Notes under the pieces: generated by a model
Databases searched by the model: none
The model's input: the letters and a program-made list of their open reading frames with translations, nothing else
Told to the model about the DNA's origin: nothing
Part shown: positions 1 to 9,001 of the stretch, one piece after another
Position numbering within the stretch: the first letter of the stretch is position 1
Layout: each line of letters starts with the position of its first letter
Translations under genes and position numbers: made by a program
NCBI GenBank assembly: GCA_007745635.1
Contig: CP036272.1
Location: 3,922,969-3,986,968, forward strand
DNA length: 64,000 nucleotides
Direction of reading: 5' to 3'
Source of the DNA: Stieleria bergensis
GTDB lineage: Bacteria > Planctomycetota > Planctomycetia > Pirellulales > Pirellulaceae

Positions 1-221
1 TCGCAAGCGGGAGAGTGCAGTTGACTGGTGCGTGCAAGCACGGCACCCGACGTAAATTTCTGAGCATTGGTGCGTGCTCGCACGTTACCGACGTCGCTGG
101 GCTGCAATTTCGTGTATTTTGGGGCCATTCCAGTGATGCTTGGAACGCATCCATTAACAGGTGAATCCTTCCGCCACTGCCCGATCAATTCTTTACCTCC
201 CGCCCCATGACCGGAACCCCC
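1..221. other. Intergenic region with two copies of a dispersed palindromic repeat
   Basis: No coding region is supported here. The stretch carries two copies of a short repeat of the form GGTGCGTGC-NN-GCACG..CCGACG, at 27-52 and 69-93. Related copies occur near 34.1-34.2 kb and 38.3 kb. Each copy can form a short hairpin (CGTGC/GCACG arms). Confidence 0.5.
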
Positions 222-1568
222 ATGAAACGTCTCTTGATAGCCGCTGGCCTCTGCCTAGCGATGATCTGCACAAGTCTCGCCCAGCACGCCGAAATCAAGC
301 TGGCCAATTCAACACTAAAATCAGACGACACCGTTGTCTTTGTCGGAGACAGCATCACGCACCAAGTGCTGTACACACAATACATTGAGGACTTCTTCAT
401 CACGCGTTATCCACAGGTACGCCTTCACTTTCACAACGCGGGCATCGGAGGCGACCGAGCCTGGGATGCCTTGCAGCGTTTAGACCGCGACGTGATTTCC
501 AAGCAACCTGACTTAGTCACGATTCTGTTGGGCATGAATGACGCCTCCTATCAGCCCTTCAATCCTGAAGTCTTCGCGATGTACCAGGCTGACATGACTC
601 AATTGCTTGAGCGTCTGCAAACGACCGACGCAGCCATTGCCCCGATCACTCCCACCATGTTTGATGCCGTTGCCGCTCGCGCCACCAAACGAGAGCGCAG
701 CGAAGACATGCTGCGCCAATACAACGCCGTCTTGGCCTTCTATGGCACTTGGTTACGTGGCGAAGCGGACCGTCGCTCGATGACATCCATCGACATGTTC
801 AGCCCACTGAACAACCTGACGCGTCAAGCCCGCCTGAATGATGCTGATTACACCATGATTAAGGACGCGATTCACCCCGGTCCTGACGGACAGTTGGTCA
901 TGGCCTCTGCCTGGCTTGAAGACCTGGGTCTGCGTGGAGGCGTGTCCAACATTGTCCTGACCCCATTCAAAGAAAGCTATAAAGCCCGTGTTCAAAACGG
1001 AACCGTGACGGATCTCAAGATCACCGACGGAACAATCGAATTTGTCTTTACTGGCCACTCACTGCCGTGGGTGACTCCGACAGACACCGCAGCGGCTCGC
1101 GACATGCTGAAAATTGGGCATCGCTTTAGCCGGGAAGGATTCCAAGTGCACGGCTTAGAACCCGGCAAGTATGAATTGCAAATTGACGGCACCGTGATTG
1201 ACAGCTTCACCCACGTTCAGCTCGCCAACCACGTTGAACTGCAAAACTTTCCCAACACGCCGCAATCGATTCAGGCCGCTCAGGTTGTGAGCCGAAATCA
1301 GACACGCAGCAGCGAAACCGTGCGAGCGCTGCGAACGCATTGGTTCAAGTTCCGCAACCTGCAACGCAGTCAACGGACCTTGAGCGAAGCATCCGACCCA
1401 AAGACGCGTGAGGGCTTGGCCGCGAAAGTTGCCAAAAACGAAGCCGCCATGGAAGGCTTCGAAGCACAGCTCGTTGAACTGGAAGCCAAAGCTGCGGCTG
1501 AACTGGACGAACTCTACGAACTTGCCCAACCGAAACCGCACCGCTACACACTGCGCCAGGTCAAGTGA
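222..1568 (+). CDS. Secreted SGNH/GDSL-type hydrolase
   Basis: A predicted exported esterase/lipase-like hydrolase of 448 residues. I chose the ATG at 222 because it directly precedes a signal peptide (MKRLL, hydrophobic core, cleavage near SLAQ); an in-frame ATG at 207 would add five residues. All four family blocks are visible: GDS around residues 42-44 (nucleophile Ser), a GIGGD block near 74-78, GMND at 104-107, and DAIH at 215-218 giving the catalytic Asp and His. The roughly 200 residues after the SGNH domain form a beta-rich extension, then an Ala/Glu-rich helical tail. SGNH enzymes deacetylate or deacylate carbohydrates, lipids or peptides; the substrate cannot be told here. It stands alone, convergent with the next gene. 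Confidence 0.85.
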   Translation: MKRLLIAAGLCLAMICTSLAQHAEIKLANSTLKSDDTVVFVGDSITHQVLYTQYIEDFFITRYPQVRLHFHNAGIGGDRAWDALQRLDRDVISKQPDLVTILLGMNDASYQPFNPEVFAMYQADMTQLLERLQTTDAAIAPITPTMFDAVAARATKRERSEDMLRQYNAVLAFYGTWLRGEADRRSMTSIDMFSPLNNLTRQARLNDADYTMIKDAIHPGPDGQLVMASAWLEDLGLRGGVSNIVLTPFKESYKARVQNGTVTDLKITDGTIEFVFTGHSLPWVTPTDTAAARDMLKIGHRFSREGFQVHGLEPGKYELQIDGTVIDSFTHVQLANHVELQNFPNTPQSIQAAQVVSRNQTRSSETVRALRTHWFKFRNLQRSQRTLSEASDPKTREGLAAKVAKNEAAMEGFEAQLVELEAKAAAELDELYELAQPKPHRYTLRQVK

Positions 1569-1574
1569 TCTGGA

Positions 1575-2090
1575 TTAACCATCAATGATGACTTGGGCCA
1601 GTGCCTGCCACTCGGCCCATTGAGACTCCATGCAGCGATCGGCCTGGCCCTCAGCCGAGGCCCGCTGGCAGTGGTCAACGAAATCGAACGGGTCGCTGTA
1701 ATGCCCATCGGTCACCTCAGCGATCTGTTGGAACACCGGATGAGCCCCAACGCGGCGGAACCAGTACTTTGCGTTGCCAAAATCACCTTCTCGACGGTGC
1801 ATGATGCCGTGCAAAAAACTGCCTTCGGCGCTGGGCAGATCTTGGCTGATGGAATGGCTCAGATGGATGTCGCCAGCGACCAGCCATAACGCGCTCAACA
1901 GCTCCATCTGACGTGTTGGCGACACATCAATCAAATGGTCGCCGATTCCGCCCTGCAGCAGCGTCTTGAGCGGACCGTGCACTGCAGAACCTTCATCCAG
2001 AGCCGGCAGCGGTGCCGAACCGATCGCAGCGGTCAATTCGGCAGAGAAAGAATCGGTAAGCGAGGAGCTGAATTCGGAAAATTCTGGCAT
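1575..2090 (-). CDS. Conserved hypothetical protein with HGIMHRREGD motif
   Basis: A 171-residue cytosolic protein with no signal peptide or membrane segment. The ATG at 2090 (MPEFSEF) is preferred over the far upstream in-frame codon at 2261, because the intervening residues look like intergenic translation. The most distinctive stretch is around residues 93-118, where HGIMHRREGD is followed by NAKYWFRRVG and a HPVF motif. I recognise that pattern from uncharacterised bacterial proteins but know no assigned function. The C-terminal part is rich in Asp, His and Trp. It lies just downstream of, and convergent with, the SGNH hydrolase and is divergent from the S1 protein gene. Confidence 0.65.
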   Translation of the reverse strand: MPEFSEFSSSLTDSFSAELTAAIGSAPLPALDEGSAVHGPLKTLLQGGIGDHLIDVSPTRQMELLSALWLVAGDIHLSHSISQDLPSAEGSFLHGIMHRREGDFGNAKYWFRRVGAHPVFQQIAEVTDGHYSDPFDFVDHCQRASAEGQADRCMESQWAEWQALAQVIIDG

Positions 2091-2299
2091 CGGACGGAAA
2101 AACAGAGGTGAAAGATGGATTGACTGTGTGCAGACTACCGACATTCGCGGGGCGTTGCTAGACTGCACCGTTACAGACCGGCGAAAGTCTGCGACGCGAT
2201 CGTGGCTGTTGGCAAAAAACCTAAGTTTCCGCCGACCTCCACCAACGCCTTCGCGACCCACTCAATGGCTCACATCTTCCCTACCTCACGTTTGCATCG

Positions 2300-3919
2300 A
2301 TGAGTAACGAACAGCAACCCACCGATCCCTCTGCTCCCGCCGTCGAAACCAGCGAACCTCAGGCAGCAGCGCCAGCCGCACCGGAATCGCAGGTCGCGAC
2401 GGAGACTCTGGCAGGCGAGGCCACTGAATCTCCCGCGAAAACGTCGACCGCGAAACCATCGACCGCAGGAAGCGGGCCACTGGCAGCGAGAGGTCTTGGC
2501 GTCAGCAAACCTGCCTCTCCTACGGTCACGACCGAACAACTGGATGCTGCCGATTCCAAAGGCAAACCCGGTAAGGGAAAGAAAAAGGCTCCCAAGCCAC
2601 GCCTGGGTGGACAACGTGACGGCCAAAAGAGCGAAACAGCATCGGCCAAGGCAGCCAAGCCCACTCGGATTGCCGTCCCATCTCTGCGAGACGACCTCAG
2701 TGATGACCTTCAAGCATTGCTTGATGCTGAACTCGCCGGTGCAGACGTCGATTCAATGCTGGGCGGTTCTGCTGGCATGCCGGATCGCAAGGAACCCTTG
2801 GAAGACGGCGCTCGCATCCAAGCCAAAGTGCTGAAGATCCACAACGAGAACGTTTACCTCGCGCTGGGCGGACCGGACGAAGGCGTTGTCGCCTTTGAAC
2901 AGTTCACCGAAGCGGAACCCGAAATCGGATCGTTTATCGAAGTGGCTGTTCGCGGACGCAGCGCCGCCGATGGACTGTACCAATGCTCGCTCCCAGGCGC
3001 AACGATCGCTGTCGACGACTGGTCGGATCTGGAAGAAGGCTCCGTGATCGAAGCGATCATCACCGGCAGCAACAGCGGTGGTCTGGAATGCAAGGTTGGC
3101 GGTGTTCGCGGCTTCATTCCCATCAGCCAAATTGCTGAATATCGTGTGGAAGACACCACCGAATTTGTTGATCAACGGTTCGTTTGCTTGGTCACCGAAG
3201 CCAACGAACGCCGTGGCAACTTGGTCTTAAGCCGTCGCGCGATCCTGGAGCGTGAACGCGAGCAACGCCGAGCCGAACAACTGGAAACCATCGCCGTCGG
3301 CGACACCATGCAAGGCACCGTCGGAACCATCAAAGACTTCGGCGCCTTCGTTGACTTAGGTGGCGTTGAAGGCTTGATTCATATCAGCAAACTCAGCTGG
3401 GAACGTGTCAAACACCCCAGCGATGTACTGGAAACGGGACAGAAGGTCGAAGTCAAGATCGACGCGATCAACAAAGAGACCGGCAAAATCAGCCTCTCCT
3501 ACCGCGACCTCCTGGAGAATCCCTGGGACGCCGCCGAAGCCGAATTCGCTGCCGGAAGCATCCACACAGGAACGGTCACCAAGATCGCAACCTTTGGTTG
3601 TTTCGTGCGATTGACCGCTGGCGTCGAAGGCTTGGTGCACGTCAGCGAGATCGATCATAAACGCGTCTCGAAAGTTGATGCAGTTGTGAAGCCCGATCAG
3701 GTGGTCGAAGTCAAAGTGCTTTCCTTTGACCGACAGTCACAAAAGATCAGCCTTTCGATCAAACAGGCCAAGCAAATCGCCGATGCCGACGTCAAACCGG
3801 TTCAAGAAGAAATCGATGAACCACCACGCGAAGTCGCCATCAAACCGATGCACGACGGACCATTGAAAGGCGGCAACAACCGCCCCAGCGGTGGCGAACA
3901 GTTTGGCTTGCGTTGGTAA
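2300..3919 (+). CDS. rpsA: Ribosomal protein S1 homologue (four S1 domains)
   Basis: A 539-residue RNA-binding protein. Residues 1-125 are a low-complexity Ala/Thr/Lys-rich tail. Four S1 (OB-fold) domains follow at about 170-232, 247-315, 333-403 and 420-492. Domains 3 and 4 are the most canonical, with the GxVxxIxxFGxFV and EGLxHxSxL/I patterns. Bacterial S1 has four to six such domains and helps 30S subunits engage structured or leaderless messages. Planctomycetes often lack Shine-Dalgarno sequences, and I see none before this ATG. A smaller S1-domain regulator is the alternative, but four domains and the KISLS endings favour S1. A near-perfect inverted repeat follows the gene. Confidence 0.85.
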   Translation: MSNEQQPTDPSAPAVETSEPQAAAPAAPESQVATETLAGEATESPAKTSTAKPSTAGSGPLAARGLGVSKPASPTVTTEQLDAADSKGKPGKGKKKAPKPRLGGQRDGQKSETASAKAAKPTRIAVPSLRDDLSDDLQALLDAELAGADVDSMLGGSAGMPDRKEPLEDGARIQAKVLKIHNENVYLALGGPDEGVVAFEQFTEAEPEIGSFIEVAVRGRSAADGLYQCSLPGATIAVDDWSDLEEGSVIEAIITGSNSGGLECKVGGVRGFIPISQIAEYRVEDTTEFVDQRFVCLVTEANERRGNLVLSRRAILEREREQRRAEQLETIAVGDTMQGTVGTIKDFGAFVDLGGVEGLIHISKLSWERVKHPSDVLETGQKVEVKIDAINKETGKISLSYRDLLENPWDAAEAEFAAGSIHTGTVTKIATFGCFVRLTAGVEGLVHVSEIDHKRVSKVDAVVKPDQVVEVKVLSFDRQSQKISLSIKQAKQIADADVKPVQEEIDEPPREVAIKPMHDGPLKGGNNRPSGGEQFGLRW

Positions 3920-3984
3920 GCCAACGCTCTACAGCAGCGGCCGCTCTTTGCTGGCAATCAACTGCCACTGCGCGGCCATTTGCC

Positions 3985-4019
3985 ATCCCGTTTCGCAGCT
4001 TCGTTCGCGAAACCGGGAT
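3985..4019. terminator. Hairpin between convergent S1 and lipid-operon genes
   Basis: ATCCCG-TTTCGC pairs with GCGAAACCGGGAT (one bulged base) around a ten-base loop. It sits about 65 bases after the S1 stop codon and about 30 bases after the end of the opposing minus-strand operon, so it could end both transcripts. There is no strong U tract. Confidence 0.45.
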
Positions 4020-4050
4020 TTCCCGAGCAGTGCTTTAACGCGCCGCGCAA

Positions 4051-5910
4051 CTAGCTGTCTTCAGTCGCTGGGACCTTTGCCGTCAAGCGGCGACCAGACA
4101 GACGAATCTCTTGGCCCAAGACCAGGCCGTAGGCAATCAGATGCCCCGCGATCAGCCAACCGAACTGCTTGCGGACTGGGCTGGCACCCAGCATGCAAGC
4201 AATCCCAATCAGGGCACCAAGAATCATTGGATGCGGAATCACTCCGTAGGGAAAACGACTGATTCGTTCCGGTGGCTCTAGCCCCAGTTCACTTGAGAAC
4301 AAGGTTCGAGTGGGACCTAACACGACAGCGGCATAACCCGCCAGTGTAAATCCACCGATGACCCCAAGCAGTGATCCCCAGTCTTTTTGGAATCCCATCG
4401 CATAGACGGCGAACAACTGCAACAGCGACACCGTTTTAAAGAACACGGCATCGCGTTTGAAGGTCCCAAAGGAAACCGGTGTTCGTTCTTGAACAGTTCC
4501 CAGGTAGATCGCATAGTGAACAAAGCTGGTCGCGGCCAACCAGATTCGCCAGTCACTCATTAGCATTGAAACCAGGCCCACGGCCACCAAGAATGCCAAA
4601 TTCGTCCAGCCAACGAATCGAACGGCCAGTTCAAAGAGTTTCGTCCATCCCAGAACCCATTGCGTCTTCAACGCTGCCCACCAACCCGTTGGCTGAATCG
4701 TCTCGAGAAACAATTCCCGGGCTCGTTGATCGTACCAAGTGGTCATCGCTGCTAAGAGCTTTCCATACCAGGCCAATCGCACGGGATACGCGACGAAATG
4801 CAACTTCAGATTGATGCGACTTTCACTTTGCCGCGGATCAGGGTTCCGAGTGATGTAGTGCAGTTCTCGGTTAAAGTCAAACGCCACCGCATCACCATGT
4901 TCCAAGCGATGACCATCGGGGACACTGTATCGTAGGGAGGCCATGGGAAAGTGAGTCGTCACTTCCAAGTTTTGATTCAGCGCCAACATACAGCGATAAA
5001 GCCGAGCGCCGGGGAAGACCGCCCAGGGACCGTCAACGTGTCCCCGATAAAAAACGGTGTCTGATGTTGCCTGTTTGGATGGTCCCGTCAAGTAGACCTC
5101 GTTCATTCCAGAGACCGGTTCGACGCCGTAACCAGCCCCGTGAAACCGGCGGATTTTGTTGATCAATTGTGGATCCCGGCTAAGACGCCTCAAGGCTTCC
5201 GCCGCCTGATCATCAAGGTCGCTCTGCCACCAATGCGTGCTTTGCTCGCTGGTGGTTTGATTGGCCCTGACCCAATCCAAAACCTGTTCAAAGTCCTGTC
5301 GCTGGCTCTGGGCGTTCAATTTTGTCTCCAGAACAGGCTTGCGAGCGACCAACATCCGAAGCGGACTTTGCCGCGACCGCAGGGCTAGCGTCAACAAGAC
5401 AGGCAACAGCAGCAACGTATGCTCCAGAAACGCCTGCCCCCAACGCGCTTCGTTTCGATAACTACTTTGGTACGTCGACTCCTTGACCAACCAGTGCGCT
5501 GCATCCTGCAAGCAATAACCCACAACGAAACAGCACACACCGACGAATGGCCCCGCTTGCACTTGATAGGCAGCCAATCCCACCGCGCCGCAAACCAACG
5601 CGTGCAACACTGAAATCGCCACAGGAGTCAAGCAGGCAACCAGCACAACCTGAGCGGCCGCGATACCAACCATCAGCCAAGGATCAAGCCAGCCGATCAG
5701 GATGTACACCCCCAACAGCGCGAGCGGCGTGGTCAACAAATGGAACAGTACGTTCAACGGACTGCGGTGATGCCGCAAGAACCGCCGACACAGCTCTTGC
5801 CATGCCGTCGATTCCAGTACCGCAGGATCCACACTCGTTGGTGAAGCCGACCGTCTGCCTGGACCTTTTTCCGTGTGACCAGGTTCCTTCACCAGCACTT
5901 CCGTTGCCAT
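4051..5910 (-). CDS. Three-domain membrane protein: DUF962/Mpo1-like, aspartyl-hydroxylase-like, PEMT-like methyltransferase
   Basis: A 619-residue protein and the last gene of the plcP-btaA-btaB operon, starting three bases after btaB ends. Residues about 36-175 resemble DUF962/Mpo1: HHRSPLNVLFH (45-57), several membrane segments, then QDAAHWLVKE (135-144). Yeast Mpo1 is an Fe(II) dioxygenase that alpha-oxidises 2-hydroxy fatty acids. Residues about 255-378 resemble the aspartyl/asparaginyl beta-hydroxylase fold, the family that includes LpxO and OlsC lipid 2-hydroxylases: HVD (291-293), R304/R307, FDFNRELH with H351, and R365 before LKLHFVAYP. Residues about 420-605 are multi-pass membrane and end like PEMT/isoprenylcysteine methyltransferases: RISRFPYGVIPHPM (549-562) and QE (600-601). 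The role in betaine-lipid tailoring is inference. I know of no described protein with this architecture. Confidence 0.7.
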   Translation of the reverse strand: MATEVLVKEPGHTEKGPGRRSASPTSVDPAVLESTAWQELCRRFLRHHRSPLNVLFHLLTTPLALLGVYILIGWLDPWLMVGIAAAQVVLVACLTPVAISVLHALVCGAVGLAAYQVQAGPFVGVCCFVVGYCLQDAAHWLVKESTYQSSYRNEARWGQAFLEHTLLLLPVLLTLALRSRQSPLRMLVARKPVLETKLNAQSQRQDFEQVLDWVRANQTTSEQSTHWWQSDLDDQAAEALRRLSRDPQLINKIRRFHGAGYGVEPVSGMNEVYLTGPSKQATSDTVFYRGHVDGPWAVFPGARLYRCMLALNQNLEVTTHFPMASLRYSVPDGHRLEHGDAVAFDFNRELHYITRNPDPRQSESRINLKLHFVAYPVRLAWYGKLLAAMTTWYDQRARELFLETIQPTGWWAALKTQWVLGWTKLFELAVRFVGWTNLAFLVAVGLVSMLMSDWRIWLAATSFVHYAIYLGTVQERTPVSFGTFKRDAVFFKTVSLLQLFAVYAMGFQKDWGSLLGVIGGFTLAGYAAVVLGPTRTLFSSELGLEPPERISRFPYGVIPHPMILGALIGIACMLGASPVRKQFGWLIAGHLIAYGLVLGQEIRLSGRRLTAKVPATEDS

Positions 5911-5913
5911 TGT

Positions 5914-6855
5914 CTAGGTGCTCTTCTTACCAACAAAGAGATAATACGGAGCGCGAAGCAAGGGCAGGTAAGGCACCTTCCCCAAACGCTCGCAGAAACA
6001 CTGCACTTCAAACTTGCGATGCAGCATCGCACAATGATCTGAGCTCAGATAAACATTGTCGCCAGCAAACCAAGCCGGCCAAAACCAGCGCGTGGCCCAG
6101 GAGTGCTGACGATGCTTGGACGACGCATATTTCCGCGACACATAAAAATCAGTCACGGCAATCATGCCCCCAGGCTTTAAGATCCGATGCGCCAGTTCAA
6201 TGGCAGCAAACCAATCAGGGACCATCGTCAACGAATAAGAAAATGTGACAAGATCAACGGAGTTATCGGGTCGATCCCACGTCGTCACATCAGCCAACTG
6301 AAACGAAGCATTGTCAATTTTTGCGTCGGCAAGTTGCCGCTGAGCGACATCCAGCAGCGATTCGGCGAGATCCACCAAGATCACTTCGTTTAAACTGCCG
6401 ACATGCTGCTTTGCCCGCAAGATGTTTTCGCCCGTGCCAGCACCGAGGTCCGCCCAAACGCCACCGACGGGAAACTGCAACCGTTCAATCAGCGGTCCGC
6501 GACCATGCAACAGCCGACTTCGAAAAGAATCGTAGTCGTCAGCCTGACCGCGATAAAAGCTTTCTAAGCGTTCTTGGTGAGAGTTGCCACGAACGGGATG
6601 GGCGATCAAGTGCCAGAGCACGCGCAGATCACTCCGCAAGGATTTCTTTGCGATCGGCGCCGGACCATCCGCGTCAACGTGCTCGTCCGGCAAACCCGAC
6701 CAATCGCTGTCCGGAAGGTTGGACTGCTGACGATCGCCGCCACGCGGTGGCAACGATTCGATTTCACCCGGGCGCGACACAGACGCAGTGTTGCTGACTG
6801 CGGCGACGGCATTTTGTCTGCCAGGGTCGGGTGGTGTTTGCTGTGATTGACTCAT
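5914..6855 (-). CDS. btaB: S-adenosylmethionine methyltransferase, BtaB-like (betaine lipid N-methylation)
   Basis: A 313-residue class I methyltransferase. BtaB trimethylates diacylglyceryl-homoserine (made by BtaA) to the betaine lipid DGTS. Residues 1-75 are a polar, Pro/Ser-rich tail. The family signature begins near residue 99 (FYRGQADDYDSFR, then LLHGRG). The SAM-binding motif I, DLGAGTG, is at 136-142, an acidic VDLAES strand end follows near 160, and the LKPGG motif comes late in the domain. The C-terminus (LRAPYYLFVGKK) matches the end of BtaB-type proteins. Its ATG overlaps the last four bases of btaA, so the two are translationally coupled. Without BtaA next door it would be an unassigned methyltransferase; the context makes BtaB by far the best call. 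Confidence 0.85.
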   Translation of the reverse strand: MSQSQQTPPDPGRQNAVAAVSNTASVSRPGEIESLPPRGGDRQQSNLPDSDWSGLPDEHVDADGPAPIAKKSLRSDLRVLWHLIAHPVRGNSHQERLESFYRGQADDYDSFRSRLLHGRGPLIERLQFPVGGVWADLGAGTGENILRAKQHVGSLNEVILVDLAESLLDVAQRQLADAKIDNASFQLADVTTWDRPDNSVDLVTFSYSLTMVPDWFAAIELAHRILKPGGMIAVTDFYVSRKYASSKHRQHSWATRWFWPAWFAGDNVYLSSDHCAMLHRKFEVQCFCERLGKVPYLPLLRAPYYLFVGKKST

Positions 6856-8057
6856 GCGGCAACGTCCATCAGGTCCGCGATGTAGAAACTTCCATAAGTG
6901 TGAACACGATCCTGCTGGTGTAGCGATTCCGCCAACCCTTGGTCATATTCCAACAAGTCGCGCAGTTCTCGGCACCGACCATTCACCTGGACATTCAACG
7001 GGTCAACAAAGTCCACACTCAACGCGGCACTTCGCCAGAGGATACGCGTCTGACGATCAGCACGATTGACAATGCTTTGCCACTCCGCCGCCAACAGCTC
7101 GGGATAGTTGTGGTACAGCCAGTCCATGTGATCCAACAAGACAAACCGAGAGATGGGCTGCTGGTGTTGACCAAGAAAGCTTTCGACAGTGTTGGTATGG
7201 GTGTGAACGCGCTGAGCATAACCGTCTTTCAGCTGCTGGAACCCGGCCTCGGTGAGATACTCTGGACAACACTCTTTCGTGTAACTGCCCGTCAGATAAA
7301 CGCGCCAGAAATAGTTATCTCGCAACGGAATCCGCTTAAACACCGTCTCAATGCGATCCTGAATAAAACCACCCAAACCGCCAGGATAGCCGCAATCGAT
7401 CTGCATCCGCTGGCTACGCGGTACACCCAGCATCGCCATGGTGGTGTCGCGGCGAAGCGCCCATCGCAAGGACTTGGAGAACAGTCGGTTGCTGACACCT
7501 TGTGACTCATAGATCTCCGCTTGCCGATCAACGCTGGCCGCGGCAAGCATTTCCTCCACCGTCGCGCGCAAACCTTTGGGGCGATTCAAATAGCCATTGA
7601 TCATCCACGCAAACGTGCCCGACGTGCCACGAAAGTAGAAACTTTTTCGTTTCGCTGTGCCGTCAAAGAAGTTAATGCGCCGATCCCAAACCCGCTGATC
7701 TTGTTCACGCAACCGTCCTCTGACAACGTCATAGTAAATCTCCCGCCAATGCGGATGCATGCCCGTCCCAAACACTTGAAAAAAGTCTTCGTAGTCAAGG
7801 CCGCCGATCGAAGCGAGCTTCAATTCGAGCAATGCATTCTGATGGTGGTTCATATCAACTGCATGGACAGCCTTAGGCCCTTGCAATGCATAGTCCAATG
7901 CGTTGCAACCCGCCGAAGTAATCACCATCACGCTATCTTCGGGAGACAACTTGAGCGCCTGCCGATCCAAACGAGGATCTTCCCAGCACGTGTTGTAGAC
8001 CAAATTTCGCTGATGCATTAACGAAAAACAGCGTCTGCCAATCCAATCACTAATCAT
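6852..8057 (-). CDS. btaA: S-adenosylmethionine:diacylglycerol 3-amino-3-carboxypropyltransferase (BtaA)
   Basis: A 401-residue DUF3419 protein. BtaA moves the 3-amino-3-carboxypropyl group of SAM to diacylglycerol, the committed step to the phosphorus-free betaine lipid DGTS. Visible family motifs are NLVYNTCWEDPRLD (residues 18-31), SAGCNALDY (48-56) and AVDMNHHQNALLELK (66-80), then FYFRGTSG and a conserved GGFIQDR region. I prefer the ATG at 8057 because homologues begin close to the CWEDP block; a TTG at 8099 would add 14 residues. It lies 53 bases after the plcP-like gene and overlaps btaB by four bases. PlcP would supply its diacylglycerol substrate. Confidence 0.92.
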   Translation of the reverse strand: MISDWIGRRCFSLMHQRNLVYNTCWEDPRLDRQALKLSPEDSVMVITSAGCNALDYALQGPKAVHAVDMNHHQNALLELKLASIGGLDYEDFFQVFGTGMHPHWREIYYDVVRGRLREQDQRVWDRRINFFDGTAKRKSFYFRGTSGTFAWMINGYLNRPKGLRATVEEMLAAASVDRQAEIYESQGVSNRLFSKSLRWALRRDTTMAMLGVPRSQRMQIDCGYPGGLGGFIQDRIETVFKRIPLRDNYFWRVYLTGSYTKECCPEYLTEAGFQQLKDGYAQRVHTHTNTVESFLGQHQQPISRFVLLDHMDWLYHNYPELLAAEWQSIVNRADRQTRILWRSAALSVDFVDPLNVQVNGRCRELRDLLEYDQGLAESLHQQDRVHTYGSFYIADLMDVAA

Positions 8058-8110
8058 CGTTTTCTCAACTCTTTCAAATTCCAAATCATTCTCGATCAAC
8101 GCACACGGGA

Positions 8111-9001
8111 TCAGGCGATGCTCTGTACTTGTTCGTAGGACTGACCAAGGGGCAACGCCGGGATTCCAGGCAATGTCTCGCTTGTGTCCTGACTTGACGG
8201 CAGAGCATCAGCGGACAATTCGGGCAGCGAAATCTCCTGCGTCTGGCCATACAAACTGACAAGCTCCAAGCGACCATCGTGCCTTTCCACCAAGCCCGTG
8301 CAGTTCTCCATCCAGTCACCAGTATTGAAGTAAAACGCATCCCCAATCCGCTTGAAACAAGGCGTGTGGATGTGCCCGCAAACGACACCATCACAGCCTT
8401 GGTCCTGTGCATGTTCCACTAGCTTGCCTTCAAACCGGCTTAAGAAGCGGACGGCGCTTTTCACGCGCTGCTTGAGTCGCGCACAGATGCCGTAAGGGTT
8501 CTTGTCCTCGCCTCTAAACCGGCGCACGAACCACTGGTTCCAGAACAAGCAACTGTCGTAAAAGAATGAACTGGCCTTCGATGCCCACTGAGCCTTGGTT
8601 TCAAAGAAGTCGAACAAGTCCCCATGGGTGACAAGCAACCGATGCCCCTGAAGACTTTCGAAAATAAACTCATTGTCAATCCTGACATCCGGAAACCGAC
8701 TGGGAATGATCGCCTGAAATCCAGGCTGCCTCAAAAACGCATCATGGTTTCCGGGAGCGTAGAACAGCTCCGTCCCACTCTCCACCAGTTTGACAAAGTG
8801 ATCGATCACGTGATCACAATCGGTGGTCCAGTGCCAGCCGTAATTTATCTTCCAAGCGTCAAAAAAGTCGCCGACCAAATAGAGAGTGTCGGGCTGATAA
8901 CCTTGAATGAATTCTAAGAATTTTGATGTGCGAGCATGCTTGCAGCCCAGATGCACGTCACTGACAAACAACGTCCGTACCTTTTGCAACGTCCGTTCCA
9001 T
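8111..9001 (-). CDS. plcP: Metallophosphoesterase, PlcP-like phospholipase C (LpxH-related fold)
   Basis: A 296-residue calcineurin-like phosphoesterase. Metal ligand motifs in order are SDVHLG (14-19), GDFFD (44-48), GNHD (84-87), THGD (125-128) and GHIHTP (209-214). The NTGDWMENCT stretch near 228-237 and the W-rich region after GDFFDAW are typical of PlcP. PlcP is induced by phosphate starvation in rhizobia and marine bacteria and releases diacylglycerol from phospholipids. UDP-2,3-diacylglucosamine hydrolase (LpxH) is the sister family, and the next-door BtaA favours PlcP. A clear AGAAGGAT ribosome site lies about seven bases before the ATG at 9001. The C-terminal 45 residues are a polar tail. 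It is the first gene of the lipid operon. I could not identify a Pho box upstream by eye. Confidence 0.82.
   Translation of the reverse strand: MERTLQKVRTLFVSDVHLGCKHARTSKFLEFIQGYQPDTLYLVGDFFDAWKINYGWHWTTDCDHVIDHFVKLVESGTELFYAPGNHDAFLRQPGFQAIIPSRFPDVRIDNEFIFESLQGHRLLVTHGDLFDFFETKAQWASKASSFFYDSCLFWNQWFVRRFRGEDKNPYGICARLKQRVKSAVRFLSRFEGKLVEHAQDQGCDGVVCGHIHTPCFKRIGDAFYFNTGDWMENCTGLVERHDGRLELVSLYGQTQEISLPELSADALPSSQDTSETLPGIPALPLGQSYEQVQSIA

Noticed and set aside
1966-2307. A 113-codon plus-strand frame between the hypothetical and S1 genes
   Set aside because: It overlaps both real genes and has no recognisable features.
5547-6248. A 233-codon plus-strand frame inside the lipid operon
   Set aside because: It lies opposite the btaB and fusion genes, which have clear family motifs.
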